Shown: positions 1 to 9,656 of the stretch, one piece after another
Layout: each line of letters begins with the position of its first letter
How positions within the stretch are numbered: position 1 is the stretch's first letter
Source of the DNA: Spirochaetota bacterium
GTDB lineage: Bacteria; Spirochaetota; UBA4802; JAFGDQ01
Reading direction: 5' to 3'
Assembly (NCBI GenBank): GCA_016932015.1
Contig: JAFGDQ010000053.1
Coordinates: forward strand, 1 to 39,142
Length of the DNA stretch: 39,142 nucleotides
The notes under the pieces: model-generated
The model's input: only the letters and a program-made list of their open reading frames with translations
Databases searched by the model: none
What the model was told of the DNA's origin: nothing
Made by a program: the position numbers and the translations under genes

Positions 1-12
1 AATTTCATTTCT

Positions 13-47
13 AAGCTCTTTTTATTCTATTATCGTAAAAAGAGCTT
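13..47. terminator. AT-rich inverted repeat, possible terminator
   Basis: Arms at 13-24 and 36-47 are perfect 12-bp complements (AAGCTCTTTTTA and its reverse complement) around an 11-base loop. The plus-strand flank is pyrimidine-rich (TCTTTCT). It could end a gene lying outside the window on the left. The stem is AT-rich, so the call is tentative. Confidence 0.4.
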
Positions 48-257
48 TCTTTCTAATTCAGGTCTCCTAAATTCTACGCTATCAAAATTTTTGATTTTTT
101 ATATTTAATATTTATATAATTCAAACCTGCTACAGCTAAAGTAATTTTCGGTAATTAAAAAAATATTTTTTTATAAAGAGGCGCTTAGATAGAATTAAAA
201 TTACATGGTATTGTCAAGTATTTTAATCCGTGAACAATGTCACAAATATGTGAAACA

Positions 258-283
258 GCCGGTTTTTTAACAAAAAACGCGGC
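258..283 (-). terminator. Hairpin downstream of folE, probable terminator
   Basis: The stem pairs GCCG with CGGC and then six T with six A around a 3-base loop, with one small internal mismatch. It lies about 33 bases past the folE stop on the minus strand. A second small dyad (TCACA-aata-TGTGA, 240-253) follows. The rest of 1-315 is AT-rich and shows no gene. Confidence 0.45.
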
Positions 284-315
284 AAGCGGTAACTGACTGA
301 ATTAGCTTAAAAAAA

Positions 316-870
316 CTACTTAATCAGCTTCATGAATTCTTCTCTTGTTTTCAGATCCTTTCTGAACAAGCCTTCAACATATGATGTTACAGTATAAGGA
401 TCAGACCTATTGGCACCTCTCATTTCAAGACAGAGATGCCTTGCCTCCATTACAAGACCGACACCTTTCGGCTTCAGATTCTTCATAATAGTATTAACAA
501 TCTGCGTAGTCAGTCTTTCCTGTACCTGCAACTGTTTACTCAGTATGTCAACCACCTGGGTAATTTTGCTGAGCCCCAGTATTTTATTTTCATCCGGAAT
601 ATATGCGATGTGGCATTTCCCGAAAAACGGAAGTAAATGATGCTCACACATTGAATAAAAGGGTATATCCTTCAACAAAATCATACCATCATGTTCAAGC
701 TCATGTGTCTCCTGTATGATTCTGCCGGCTTCTTCCATTGTTCCGGACAAAAGTTCTTCATACAGATCAGCAATTCTTTCAGGTGTGCGTTTAATACCCG
801 GACGGTTAACATCCTCTCCAATAGCTTCAAGTAAATCCGTTACTGCTTTTTTAATCTTCTCTTTATCCAA
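316..870 (-). CDS. folE: GTP cyclohydrolase I
   Basis: This enzyme opens the guanine ring of GTP to give 7,8-dihydroneopterin triphosphate, the first step to folate and to queuosine or tetrahydropterins. The 184 residues match the usual bacterial type I length. The zinc/active-site segment SMCEHHLLPFFGKCHIAYIP and the later LCLEMRGAN segment carry the expected Cys and His ligands. The start is TTG at 870, chosen because AAAGGA lies about 7 bases upstream and no better ATG exists. It is the last gene of a minus-strand series carB-queD-folE, 70 bases behind queD. The next enzyme of the pterin route is therefore adjacent, which supports a joint pathway. Confidence 0.95.
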   Translation of the reverse strand: MDKEKIKKAVTDLLEAIGEDVNRPGIKRTPERIADLYEELLSGTMEEAGRIIQETHELEHDGMILLKDIPFYSMCEHHLLPFFGKCHIAYIPDENKILGLSKITQVVDILSKQLQVQERLTTQIVNTIMKNLKPKGVGLVMEARHLCLEMRGANRSDPYTVTSYVEGLFRKDLKTREEFMKLIK

Positions 871-940
871 TCTGAATTTCCTTTAATATTTAATCTAATA
901 ATAACAATTTTTTTAAGATTATATTATTGAATCTTCATTC

Positions 941-1306
941 TTATTCATAATAAACAGCCTGAGACCTCTCTGACTCCCATACGGATATTCTTGAGACATT
1001 AATTCCTGACGGCATTTTGTTCTGAAGCTGAGTATATATATATTTTGCAATAAATTCAGCACTTGGGTTGCTGTTTTTGAAAACCTCAAGATTATTTAAA
1101 AGGCAATGATCGAGTTCGTTTAATATTTCCTTCAGACTTGCCTTAAATATTTTAAAATCAATCAGCATTCCAACATTATCCAGTTTTTCTCCTTCAATTT
1201 CAGCTTCTACTTTCCAGTTGTGCCCATGCAGGTCCTCGCATTTTCCCTGATAGCCGTTCAGAAAATGGGCAGAAGAAAAATAATCAAAAACTCTCAAACA
1301 ATACAT
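941..1306 (-). CDS. queD: 6-carboxy-5,6,7,8-tetrahydropterin synthase (QueD/PTPS family)
   Basis: This COG0720 family protein acts on the product of GTP cyclohydrolase I. QueD enzymes make 6-carboxytetrahydropterin for queuosine. The reading frame opens further upstream to an ATG at 1339, but the ATG at 1306 (MYCLRVFDYF) has a clear GGAGG 11 bases upstream and fits the family N terminus, so I place the start there (121 residues). Zinc-binding histidines lie in FSSAHF and in the CEDLHGH motif. A Glu follows the catalytic Cys (CExxHGH), the pattern described for PTPS-I/III proteins able to serve both queuosine and folate synthesis. The upstream folE partner fits either role. Dual activity is inference. 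Confidence 0.88.
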   Translation of the reverse strand: MYCLRVFDYFSSAHFLNGYQGKCEDLHGHNWKVEAEIEGEKLDNVGMLIDFKIFKASLKEILNELDHCLLNNLEVFKNSNPSAEFIAKYIYTQLQNKMPSGINVSRISVWESERSQAVYYE

Positions 1307-1405
1307 TATATCTTTATCCTCCACGCTATGCCGCAGCACAGTGAATTTTCATAAGTTAGTGTATACTTAACCAGTAAATTCTTAATGCTTAAAAGTAATA
1401 TCCTC

Positions 1406-4400
1406 TTATTTAATTTCCGAGTGATATTCCTGAATCGATTTAACAGATAACTGTCCTCTGGATTTTACTTTAGACAGACCGTTTACAGCAGCCTTGGCTG
1501 CCGCGACTGTTGTAATTATCGGGATATGGTATCTTACCGCAGCCTGACGTATGGTATAAGCATCATATCTCGGAATTTTTCCAGTTGGTGTATTAATTAT
1601 TAAATCGATTACTTTATCCTTAACAAGATCAATAATATTAGGCCTTCCTTCGCTGACTTTAAACACCCTTTCGCATGCAATTCCGTTTTCATTCAGAAAC
1701 TGAGACGTACCTTCAGTTGCGATCAGTTTATAGCCGTTCCCGGATAAAAGCTTTGTTTCTTTAAGGAGTTCCTGTTTTGATCTATCGTTTATGCTTAAAA
1801 ATATTGTTCCCTTTTCAGGCAGCGGATCCCCTGCTGCCATTTCCGCTTTATAATATGACTCGCCGAAATCCTGCGAGATTCCCATAACCTCGCCGGTTGA
1901 CTTCATTTCAGGTGAAAGGATTGTATCAACTCCCGGAAATTTATTAAAAGGAAGCACAGCCTCTTTTACACTGTAATATGGAATCTTCTTCATTTCAAGA
2001 AGTCCGAAATCAGCGAGCTTTTTCCCCAGCATGATTCTCACCGCTACCTTTGCCAGGGGCACTCCGATTGTTTTCGAAACAAAAGGAACAGTTCTGGAGC
2101 CGCGGGGATTAACTTCGATTACATATATTTTGCTGTCTTTAACAGCAAACTGAATATTCAAAAGACCTATCACATTCAGTTCCAGGGCAAGTTTCCTGGT
2201 AGCTTCGGTTATTTCTTCAAACAGTTTATCCCTGATTGTAAGAGTAGGTATCACACATGCAGAATCTCCGGAATGAACCCCTGCCTGTTCAATATGCTCC
2301 ATTATTGCGCCGATAAAAACATCTTTTCCGTCGCAGATGGCATCCACATCAATTTCTATCGCATCATCGAGGAATCTGTCTATAAGGATCGGATGTTCAG
2401 GCGAAAGATGTACTGCTGATCTGATATATGCATGCAGGCTGTCTTCATCATAAACAATTGACATTGCCCTTCCGCCGAGAACATAAGAAGGCCTTACAAG
2501 TACCGGATACCCTATAGAAGACGCGATTTTTACAGCATCCTCTTCATTGAAAGCCATTCCGTTCTTAGGCTGAAGCAATTCCAGCTTCTCTACCACTTCA
2601 GAGAATCTTTCCCTGTCCTCCGCCCTGTCAATCGAATCAGGAGAAGTTCCGATTATTTTAACTCCGTTTGCTTCAAGGTCACGGGCAAGACGAAGCGGGG
2701 TCTGTCCTCCGAACTGGACAATAACGCCGTCCGGTTTCTCTTTATTATAGATATGCAGAATATCCTCAAGAGTAAGCGGCTCAAAATAAAGCCTGTCAGA
2801 AGTGTCGTAATCAGTTGAAACAGTTTCAGGATTAGAGTTAACCATTATAGAATCGATGCCCTCTTCCTTTAAAGCAAATGAAGCATGGCAGCAGCAGTAA
2901 TCGAACTCGATTCCCTGCCCGATCCTGTTGGGCCCTCCTCCGAGAATCATAATCTTTTTTCTGTCAGAATCCCTGGACTCGTCCTCATTGTCATATGAAG
3001 AATAATAATAGGGAGTATAGGCTTCAAATTCCCCCCCGCATGTGTCTACAAGACGGTATCCGGGAATAATATTATTTTTGAATCGGAAATCCATGATTTC
3101 CTTTTCTTTCTGTTTTCTCTTCCTGTAAAATTCTTTCTGAAACTCTACTCCCCTGCCGTTCAGTTCCTTCAGCGAATCATAATCAGTAAGGCAGCCAAGC
3201 TGTCTGTCCGAGAACCCGAGCATTTTCATTCTCAATACTTCATCCTTCTCCAGCCCGTTTGCTTTATATTTATCAACAAAATTCTCTTCAGCGTCAACCA
3301 GCTCTTTCATCTGGCTCAGGAACCATGGGTCAATGGAGGTTATCTGATAAATCTTATCCACACTCCATCCGCGTTTTAATGCCTCTTTAATGTAAAAAAT
3401 TCTTTCAACCTTCGGTGTGGCTATACTGCTTTTGATGAAATTCTCAAGAGAATTTTCAGAAATCGCCTCTATTCCGTTTTCAATCGTAAAATCGCCGTCA
3501 GAGCCGAGGCCGTATCTGTCGGTTTCAAGGGAACGGAGAGCTTTCTGCAACGATTCCTTAAAAGTTCTCCCCAGGGACATTGCCTCTCCCACAGATTTCA
3601 TCTGTGTACCGAGAGTCGTGTCTGCTCCTTCGAATTTTTCAAACGCCCATCTGGGAATTTTTACCACAACATAATCGATTGTCGGTTCAAAACACGCTGG
3701 TGTTTCCCTTGTAATATCATTGCTGATTTCATCGAGTGTAAGCCCTATTGCAAGCTTTGCAGCAATTTTCGCGATAGGAAAACCGGTGGCTTTCGAAGCA
3801 AGGGCGGATGAACGCGATACCCTCGGATTCATTTCAATTACCATAACCCTACCGTCCTGCGGGTTAACGGCAAACTGTATATTCGATCCCCCTGTATCAA
3901 CTCCGATCTCTCTTATTATAGCAATAGCCATATCTCTGAGATTCTGATATTCTTTATCTGTTAAGGTCTGCTGAGGAGCTACAGTAATGGAATCGCCCGT
4001 ATGAACTCCCATTGGATCAAAATTTTCAATTGAACAGATAATAACAACATTATCACTGGTGTCCCTCATTACCTCAAGCTCATACTCTTTCCATCCGAGT
4101 ATGGACTCTTCAAGGAGCACCTGGCTTATCGGCGATTCATCAAGCCCTTTTGTAACAAGTTCAATAAAATCCTCCCTGTTATAAACAACATTGGCTCCGG
4201 TTCCTCCCAGAGTAAATGCCGGTCTGATTATTATCGGAAGCTTTATTCTTTCCAGCACTTCAAAAGCCTCTTCAATGGATGAAGCAAGTCCTGAATCAGG
4301 CACCTGGAATCCTTTTTTTATCATGGCTTTCTTGAATAGGTCCCTGTCTTCCGCTTTTTTTATGGAATCGATATTTGCGCCTATGAGCTCAACATTGTAT

Positions 4401-4729
4401 TTTTCAAGAATACCTTTTTCGCTCAGACTCATGGCCGTGTTTAAAGCAGTCTGACCGCCTACCGTAGGCAGTATTGCATCAGGCTTTTCCCTGATGATTA
4501 TTTTCTCTATAACATCAGCTGTTATTGGTTCAATGTAGGTTCTGTCTGCCAGATCCGGATCAGTCATAATTGTAGCAGGATTTGAATTGATAAGTACTAC
4601 AGTATACCCTTCTTCTTTCAAAGCCTTGCATGCCTGAGATCCGGAATAATCGAATTCACAGGCCTGGCCTATGACTATCGGGCCTGAACCCAGTATCAGA
4701 ATTTTATGTATGTCATTTCTTTTTGGCAT
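1406..4729 (-). CDS. carB: Carbamoyl-phosphate synthase large subunit
   Basis: This subunit makes carbamoyl phosphate from bicarbonate, ammonia and two ATP, for arginine and pyrimidine synthesis. The 1107 residues are slightly longer than the common form of about 1070. The sequence has two duplicated ATP-grasp halves: the first opens with [20 protein letters not shown] and the second with [20 protein letters not shown]. Each half has an [18 protein letters not shown] or [18 protein letters not shown] strand. A C-terminal MGS-like allosteric domain follows (about residues 960-1095). The ATG at 4729 is preceded by AGAGAA. The small subunit gene carA is not in this window. About 100 bases separate it from queD. 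Confidence 0.97.
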   Translation of the reverse strand: MPKRNDIHKILILGSGPIVIGQACEFDYSGSQACKALKEEGYTVVLINSNPATIMTDPDLADRTYIEPITADVIEKIIIREKPDAILPTVGGQTALNTAMSLSEKGILEKYNVELIGANIDSIKKAEDRDLFKKAMIKKGFQVPDSGLASSIEEAFEVLERIKLPIIIRPAFTLGGTGANVVYNREDFIELVTKGLDESPISQVLLEESILGWKEYELEVMRDTSDNVVIICSIENFDPMGVHTGDSITVAPQQTLTDKEYQNLRDMAIAIIREIGVDTGGSNIQFAVNPQDGRVMVIEMNPRVSRSSALASKATGFPIAKIAAKLAIGLTLDEISNDITRETPACFEPTIDYVVVKIPRWAFEKFEGADTTLGTQMKSVGEAMSLGRTFKESLQKALRSLETDRYGLGSDGDFTIENGIEAISENSLENFIKSSIATPKVERIFYIKEALKRGWSVDKIYQITSIDPWFLSQMKELVDAEENFVDKYKANGLEKDEVLRMKMLGFSDRQLGCLTDYDSLKELNGRGVEFQKEFYRKRKQKEKEIMDFRFKNNIIPGYRLVDTCGGEFEAYTPYYYSSYDNEDESRDSDRKKIMILGGGPNRIGQGIEFDYCCCHASFALKEEGIDSIMVNSNPETVSTDYDTSDRLYFEPLTLEDILHIYNKEKPDGVIVQFGGQTPLRLARDLEANGVKIIGTSPDSIDRAEDRERFSEVVEKLELLQPKNGMAFNEEDAVKIASSIGYPVLVRPSYVLGGRAMSIVYDEDSLHAYIRSAVHLSPEHPILIDRFLDDAIEIDVDAICDGKDVFIGAIMEHIEQAGVHSGDSACVIPTLTIRDKLFEEITEATRKLALELNVIGLLNIQFAVKDSKIYVIEVNPRGSRTVPFVSKTIGVPLAKVAVRIMLGKKLADFGLLEMKKIPYYSVKEAVLPFNKFPGVDTILSPEMKSTGEVMGISQDFGESYYKAEMAAGDPLPEKGTIFLSINDRSKQELLKETKLLSGNGYKLIATEGTSQFLNENGIACERVFKVSEGRPNIIDLVKDKVIDLIINTPTGKIPRYDAYTIRQAAVRYHIPIITTVAAAKAAVNGLSKVKSRGQLSVKSIQEYHSEIK

Positions 4730-4767
4730 ATTTTCTCTGTGAAATAAATTTTGATCATTGATAACTG

Positions 4768-4797
4768 ATTTTATGCTGAATGTTTCGAGTAAAGCAA
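4768..4797 (-). promoter_or_regulatory. Possible carB promoter
   Basis: On the minus strand TTGCTT (4797-4792) and TAAAAT (4773-4768) are separated by 18 bases, about 40 bases before the carB ATG. A perfect TATAAT also occurs at 4851-4846 but lacks a convincing -35 box. The assignment rests only on consensus similarity in AT-rich DNA. Confidence 0.25.
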
Positions 4798-4955
4798 TTT
4801 TTATTCATTAAAAGAGAAATAATGCGGTTTTTGTAAATAAGAAAAATTATAAGCCTGATTTTTTGTTTAAAAAATATGCTATAAAGGAGTAAGAAAAATT
4901 TTTTGGGGGTTTAGTATATTTATTAACTTTATTGAACTATTTTTTATCACTCTCA

Positions 4956-5393
4956 TTACATTTTTTCAGCCATTTCAAGCATTTCAATGCTCATTTCAAG
5001 CTCCCTCTGCATATCAATTTTCCACTTTCCGCTTTCCTTAACTAATCTGAAAGTAAGTTCAAGACCCTTCATATTTTCTATGGGATGTGCTGTGTATTTT
5101 ACTTTAACCACAGCATTATTGCCTTCAATATTCTCTTCTATTATAGTCCAATCCATACCCTTTGTAAATTTTTTATCCATATAATCGCTTTTATCACTGC
5201 CTCCAATTGACAGCTTTTCCAGTTTCTCAAATGCTTTCAATGTGCCTATTGTGTAATAATTGCTGTTTTTTTTAACAGGGTCGTCATTTCCTGAATTTTT
5301 CATATCTTTCAGGACATCGCCCGGACTGTTTGAACAGGAAATTACAATTATTGAAAAAAAAACTAAAATTATTCCCGAAAAAACAGATCTCAT
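4956..5393 (-). CDS. Small lipoprotein, DUF4878-like
   Basis: This 145-residue protein begins with a hydrophobic signal segment ending at VISC, so Cys20 is the likely lipidated residue. The remainder has the pattern of a small NTF2-like fold (helix, then beta strands such as NAVVKVKYT and LTFRLVKESGKWKID), as in DUF4878 lipoproteins. A very good GGAGG lies 6 bases before the ATG at 5393. It follows the phosphofructokinase gene by only 21 bases on the same strand, so the two are probably cotranscribed, though no functional link is obvious. The molecular role is unknown. The family match is by pattern only. Confidence 0.75.
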   Translation of the reverse strand: MRSVFSGIILVFFSIIVISCSNSPGDVLKDMKNSGNDDPVKKNSNYYTIGTLKAFEKLEKLSIGGSDKSDYMDKKFTKGMDWTIIEENIEGNNAVVKVKYTAHPIENMKGLELTFRLVKESGKWKIDMQRELEMSIEMLEMAEKM

Positions 5394-5414
5394 GCAAACC
5401 TCCGGTTTTATTTT

Positions 5415-6614
5415 TTAACGGGATAATCTTCTGAATGATAAGTTTTCTTTTAATGTATAAAAATCGCTTCCCTTAGGTACATCGCGCAACCTGGTTCTCA
5501 GAGTTTCCGGATCAATAAGTTCTTCAAACGGAACCGGCTTTAAGTCAAAATTGTCATTAACAGAAACCATTACACCAAACCTGTTTTCAGAATAAAATTT
5601 ATAAGCTCCGTAGCCTAGCATACTTCCAAGCACTACATCAAAACTTATAGGTGATCCGGCTCTTGTTTCATAGCCGATCTGTTTTGCCGTCAATTTAATA
5701 CTGCCGCCGGTTCTTTCATTATATTTTTCCCGTACTTTATTCGCGAGAAGCCTCGAAATATTAGCTTTTCCGAACATTACGTTCCCGTGCCGGTCCTTCT
5801 CAACAGGAATGACTCCTTCAGGAAGTTTATCAGCAAGGCCTTCCGCTACGGCAATTACCCCATACGGCTTTTCCTTTTTTTTCCTCCGCAGTATAACATC
5901 CGCAATTTTTTCAGAGATTTTATCCAGGTCAAGAACATCCTCCTCAATATCCTCATTAGCTATCATCATTATTGCTTCTGACGCAATGCCTGCCGCATAT
6001 GTGATCCAGCCAGCTTTTCTGCCCATAAGTTCAACTATATAAAAACTTTCCGTTGCCTGTGAATCAGCTCTCAGATTCAGCATGATTTTCTGTGCTGTGT
6101 CAACTGCTGTCCAGTAACCGAATGTCCACGGAATTCCGTAATAATCATTATCAATTGTCTTTGGAATATGAATAACCGGAAACCCCATATTCCATAAAAA
6201 GTTAGCGGTTTTTAATGTGTCATCACCGCCTATTGATATTAAAGCTCCTATTCTTAAATAATCAAACGCGTCTATAATGTTTTTAAGTTTCCTGTTTTTC
6301 CCTGTCTCTTCAAGGTCTTCAAGTTTTTCAATCTGTTTTCCGGGATTAGCTCTTGATGTTTTGAGATATATTCCTCTTTCATTCCTGACCTGTGAAATCG
6401 CGTATGTAATCTCTGTATAATGAAGATTTTCTCTGAGCTGCTGCTCAGGAGAATTTATATTAAAATCCTGCAGGTATTCATACCCTTTAAAGATTCCTGT
6501 AACCGGAATATGACTGTCCAGAAAATTCAGCGCTGTAGATGAAATTACCGTATTCGCACTGGGCGCGGGCCCTCCTGAGAATAAAATCCCGACTTTTTTC
6601 CCTTTATGCTGCAT
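5415..6614 (-). CDS. pfp: 6-phosphofructokinase, pyrophosphate-dependent type
   Basis: This enzyme phosphorylates fructose 6-phosphate to the 1,6-bisphosphate in glycolysis. The family is clear from GILFSGGPAPSAN near the N terminus, GGDDT at residues 129-133, PKTIDND at 151-157 and ELMGRKAGW. In ATP-dependent enzymes the first two motifs read GGDGS and PGTIDND. Asp in GGDD and Lys in PKTIDND are the residues known to favour pyrophosphate over ATP, so a reversible PPi enzyme is the better call. The 399 residues fit the mid-length PPi clade. AGGAG lies upstream of the ATG at 6614. The gene leads an apparent operon with the lipoprotein at 4956-5393. Confidence 0.92.
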   Translation of the reverse strand: MQHKGKKVGILFSGGPAPSANTVISSTALNFLDSHIPVTGIFKGYEYLQDFNINSPEQQLRENLHYTEITYAISQVRNERGIYLKTSRANPGKQIEKLEDLEETGKNRKLKNIIDAFDYLRIGALISIGGDDTLKTANFLWNMGFPVIHIPKTIDNDYYGIPWTFGYWTAVDTAQKIMLNLRADSQATESFYIVELMGRKAGWITYAAGIASEAIMMIANEDIEEDVLDLDKISEKIADVILRRKKKEKPYGVIAVAEGLADKLPEGVIPVEKDRHGNVMFGKANISRLLANKVREKYNERTGGSIKLTAKQIGYETRAGSPISFDVVLGSMLGYGAYKFYSENRFGVMVSVNDNFDLKPVPFEELIDPETLRTRLRDVPKGSDFYTLKENLSFRRLSR

Positions 6615-6718
6615 TTGAACACTCCTGTTTCATTTATTTTAAATAAACACAGTATTCAAAAATTCCTTATACATTATAAAAAAATAATATTTTTATTATT
6701 TAATTTGCCTTATTGTGA

Positions 6719-6925
6719 GGATTACTATATATCGAAGTCATCAAAAGATCAATCATATATTCATTAATTTTAATAAATATTAAATTTGAACCTGATGGAA
6801 ATTTCTGCGTTTTCACAATGGTTGATACAAACGTGGAGGATATTATTCATTTCGAATTTGGAATAGAAGATACTGGATATGCAAATCAGGAATTAACGAC
6901 TAACTTTACAATACCGCAAATGTAG
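6719..6925 (+). pseudogene. Possible decayed remnant of a plus-strand gene
   Basis: One frame is open from a TGA at 6716-6718 to a TAG at 6923-6925 and has no plausible start. Its last 45 codons read like real protein (for example FEPDGNFCVFTMVDTN, then HFEFGIEDTGYANQELT), with codon use like that of neighbouring genes. The upstream part looks random. A hairpin with a T-run follows directly. I read it as the 3' end of a lost gene. The family is not recognised, and chance cannot be excluded for so short a frame. The rest of 6615-6961 holds nothing else that I can support. Confidence 0.35.
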
Positions 6926-6952
6926 AGACAGGCACATAGGCCTGCCTTTACA
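6921..6952 (+). terminator. GTAGAGAC-type hairpin with T-run
   Basis: TGTAGAGACAGGC (6921-6933) pairs with GCCTGCCTTTACA (6940-6952), with two wobble positions in the RNA, around a 6-base loop. TTTTT follows on the plus strand. It lies at the stop of the remnant frame and just beyond the stop of the FecR lipoprotein gene on the other strand, so it may terminate from either side. Its outer sequence TGTAGAGAC recurs in the hairpin at 29593-29629. Confidence 0.45.
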
Positions 6953-6961
6953 TTTTTACAC

Positions 6962-7885
6962 TTACAATGACTCAGTCTGCTTAATATTCTTCGCAGAAAT
7001 ATAAATTGTACCTGAAGGTGTAATCATCTTGATTCTGCTACCGCGCGATAATATAGCGCCCTTGTATGTTTTGCCGTTATAAAGCCTTACAAGATCAATA
7101 CGTCCGTACTTTTCTTTTATTTCATTTAAAGTTAAAGTATTCTTTTCTTTCAGAAATTTATTAATTTCGCGATCAATGCGTATATCATTTTCACTTATCT
7201 CTTTGCCAATAACGGAAAGCTCCTCATCGCTGACCGAATCAATATCTTCAATATATTCTATATTCTCAAGCTTCTGCAAAGTCAGCTTTTCAACCTTATC
7301 TATTTCACGTATCTCGACCTCACCGTCCGAGACATAGGCAGCGTTCCCCGCATTTGCCGGTTTTTCTTCTTCTGAAGTAAGATGTTTTACAACGACTTCC
7401 CCTTCAGTAACCGCGATATTTGTAACATCGTTTTCATAATATCCGGTGGAAAAAACAGTTCCGCGTACTGATGCAACAACAGTAGGTGTTTTAATATTGT
7501 ACTTTTCACCTTTCTTCAGCCTGGAAATTTTTGACAATACCAGTCCCTTCTTAAGACTTATTTCATCCTGCCCGTAGTTGAGTATTGATGCCATTTCAAC
7601 AATTGATCCGGACTGCACTCTGAACATAAGCCTTGATCCCATTTGAACAACCATGTATGAATTCTTTCCGGTACTGATAATGTCATTATCAGTTAAAACA
7701 TCACGAACTCTGGCTGCATGCGATCCGCTGCTGTTTTCTATTGTCACATCACCAAGTACGAATGTTACAACAGCTTTATCATTTTTTTCCTCAAGCAGCT
7801 TATCTTTAATACAGCCGGAGAAACTGACAAATAATGTCATAATTAATCCGTTAATCAATATTACTTGCGCTTTTCTTAATTTCAT
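6962..7885 (-). CDS. FecR-domain lipoprotein with C-terminal 57-residue module
   Basis: This 307-residue protein has an N-terminal signal and a likely lipidated Cys25 (FVSFSGC). A FecR domain follows at about residues 38-175, with the typical run GDVTIENSSG, NDIISTGKNSYMVVQMG, YNIKTPTVVASVRGTVFS and VTEGEVVV. After an acidic helical linker come residues 251-307, a module ending GRIDLVRLYNGKTYKGAI plus a short beta-rich tail. The same module ends the two other proteins upstream on this strand. AGAGGG precedes the ATG at 7885. FecR domains occur in periplasmic regulators and in bacterial surface proteins. Here the lipid anchor suggests an envelope role linked to the sigma factor at 9653-10210. 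The ligand is unknown. Confidence 0.85.
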   Translation of the reverse strand: MKLRKAQVILINGLIMTLFVSFSGCIKDKLLEEKNDKAVVTFVLGDVTIENSSGSHAARVRDVLTDNDIISTGKNSYMVVQMGSRLMFRVQSGSIVEMASILNYGQDEISLKKGLVLSKISRLKKGEKYNIKTPTVVASVRGTVFSTGYYENDVTNIAVTEGEVVVKHLTSEEEKPANAGNAAYVSDGEVEIREIDKVEKLTLQKLENIEYIEDIDSVSDEELSVIGKEISENDIRIDREINKFLKEKNTLTLNEIKEKYGRIDLVRLYNGKTYKGAILSRGSRIKMITPSGTIYISAKNIKQTESL

Positions 7886-8004
7886 AATATCCCTCTTTCA
7901 GGTAAATACTTAAATTTGAATTCCGGTTCAAATATTTTTATATCAATCATTCTTTTGCCCTGTAACCGTTAAATTCATAATCAGCTTTTATTTAAAAAAT
8001 CAAT

Positions 8005-8436
8005 TTAATTGATTATTATTCTGCATTTCACATCTTTCATCGGGATTTTTTTAAACCCGTCAATAGTAACTATACTGTAGAAATCATCAATTGAAACTAC
8101 ATATCCGGTAAATTCCCTGCCATTAAAAAGATAAACAATCTCAAGCCTGCCGAATTCTTTTTTTATTTCCTCATTGGAATTAAACTTTTTACTGCTGTAA
8201 ATCTCTTCAGCATCTTTTTCCAGACTTAATTTTATTGTTGCTGTTTTACAAGCTACAGTCTCTGGTTTAACAGCTGACTCAACTTCTATTTTACTTTCCT
8301 GTGTTTTCTTTTCGCCTGTCTTTACACACTTATTTTCTTTAACATTATTATAATTTAAAACGAATAAACAAGTCCCTGCAATCAGCAGCAGAACACTTAA
8401 ACCGATTATACCGCCGAGTTTGATCTTCCCTTCCAT
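8005..8436 (-). CDS. Small membrane-anchored protein carrying the shared C-terminal module
   Basis: This 143-residue protein has a single membrane segment at about residues 8-28, a polar linker, and the 57-residue module at 87-143 (GRLEIVYLFNGREFTGYV, then IPMKDVK). It has no FecR domain. It sits between two FecR proteins that end in the same module, about 75 bases downstream of the larger one, with a strong AGGAGG before its ATG at 8436. It resembles a stand-alone display of the module on the outer face of the inner membrane. The topology is a prediction from the short basic N terminus. The function is unknown. I know of no named family. Confidence 0.75.
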   Translation of the reverse strand: MEGKIKLGGIIGLSVLLLIAGTCLFVLNYNNVKENKCVKTGEKKTQESKIEVESAVKPETVACKTATIKLSLEKDAEEIYSSKKFNSNEEIKKEFGRLEIVYLFNGREFTGYVVSIDDFYSIVTIDGFKKIPMKDVKCRIIIN

Positions 8437-8510
8437 TATTAATGCCTCCTGACAGTAAGCAGTAATTTCAAACGAAAGGTATTACATTGAAAGCTGGAAT
8501 TATTTTAACA

Positions 8511-9656
8511 CTATTCCAGAATTCTCACATTCTTAACTTTATCAGCCGGAATCCTTACTGCTCCTTTCAGTGTCACAATCCGGAAATTTTTACCGCGGGA
8601 AATAATGGCTCCTTTATAAATTCTGCCGTTATACAGCTGTACTTCCTCCAGCTTGCCGTATTTGCGCTTTATATCATCCAGTGTTTTTATCTTATCTTCT
8701 GATCTGTTTTTATCTTCTGCATCACTGCCATCAGAAGTATCCGTGTTCAATTCATTCAGTTCAGTTTCGGTTTTTTCCATTATTTTATCTATATACTCAA
8801 GATTCCCGAATTTTCCAAGAGGAAGCTCTTCGCTTTTAACCGAATTCTTGACAATAGTACTGTCTCCTTCAATTACAGCAGTCCTGCCCGGGCCTACAAG
8901 AACTGTTTCATTATTCTGCAGATTCGTGGCTCTTACCATGCCTTCAACTACCATTACAGTTGTTTTCCTGTTCAGGTATTTTACACTGAATAAAGTGCCG
9001 GCAACTCTTACCATGGCATTAGAAGTGGCAACACTGAACTGTTCATTCTTAGCCAGCTCTTTAACATTGCAGAAAACCGTTCCTGAATCAAGTCTTAAGG
9101 CTTTTAATTTTAAATTAATATCAACCTTTGCGAGACTTTCCTCAAGAACTCGGACCATAGTCTTTTTCTCAAGCTGAAACAGAAATACACCTTTTTTCCC
9201 GGTAATTATTTCGTCTTTTGTCAGCAGCCTGTCTTTTGGTTTTATGCCGGATATCTCTCTGCCGTCTCTGACAATCCTTATACCGCTGTCAGCGATAAGA
9301 ATATACCCCTTCTGGTACTCCTTAATTCCAGTCCCTGCAATGTGAACCGTTGCGATATCCCTGTAATTATAAAAAAGCAGGGCGGAAGATGAAACAATCA
9401 CAAACAAAGAAAATACAGATACTGCGGCAAATACCCTTGCTCCTCCTGCAGGCGAAATATTTATACCGAATCTGCCTAACAGATATTCAAAATAAACAGC
9501 CGCTGATACAAAAGGAGAATCGTACCTTTCCTTTTTCAATATTCCGGCCAATGTCTTTCTTTTTGATTTCAAAATTCTGCGCTTAACAGAATAGGAAAGA
9601 CGGGATGTAAGCTTGTACTTTTTAAGTATTCTTTCAAGTCTGGCCGGTTCTTTCAT
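8511..9656 (-). CDS. Membrane FecR-domain protein, possible anti-sigma/sensor, with shared C-terminal module
   Basis: This 381-residue protein has a basic N-terminal cytoplasmic part of about 72 residues, one membrane segment (about 74-96), a periplasmic FecR domain (about 105-270, with FSVATSNAMVRVAGTLFSVK and VVEGMVRATN), an acidic linker and the C-terminal module at 325-381. Its ATG at 9656 overlaps the stop of the sigma factor gene in an ATGA arrangement. This is the usual sign of coupled sigma/anti-sigma partners. By analogy with FecR-type regulators, the cytoplasmic part may hold the sigma factor. I see no recognisable anti-sigma domain there, so that role is inferred from position. Confidence 0.8.
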   Translation of the reverse strand: MKEPARLERILKKYKLTSRLSYSVKRRILKSKRKTLAGILKKERYDSPFVSAAVYFEYLLGRFGINISPAGGARVFAAVSVFSLFVIVSSSALLFYNYRDIATVHIAGTGIKEYQKGYILIADSGIRIVRDGREISGIKPKDRLLTKDEIITGKKGVFLFQLEKKTMVRVLEESLAKVDINLKLKALRLDSGTVFCNVKELAKNEQFSVATSNAMVRVAGTLFSVKYLNRKTTVMVVEGMVRATNLQNNETVLVGPGRTAVIEGDSTIVKNSVKSEELPLGKFGNLEYIDKIMEKTETELNELNTDTSDGSDAEDKNRSEDKIKTLDDIKRKYGKLEEVQLYNGRIYKGAIISRGKNFRIVTLKGAVRIPADKVKNVRILE

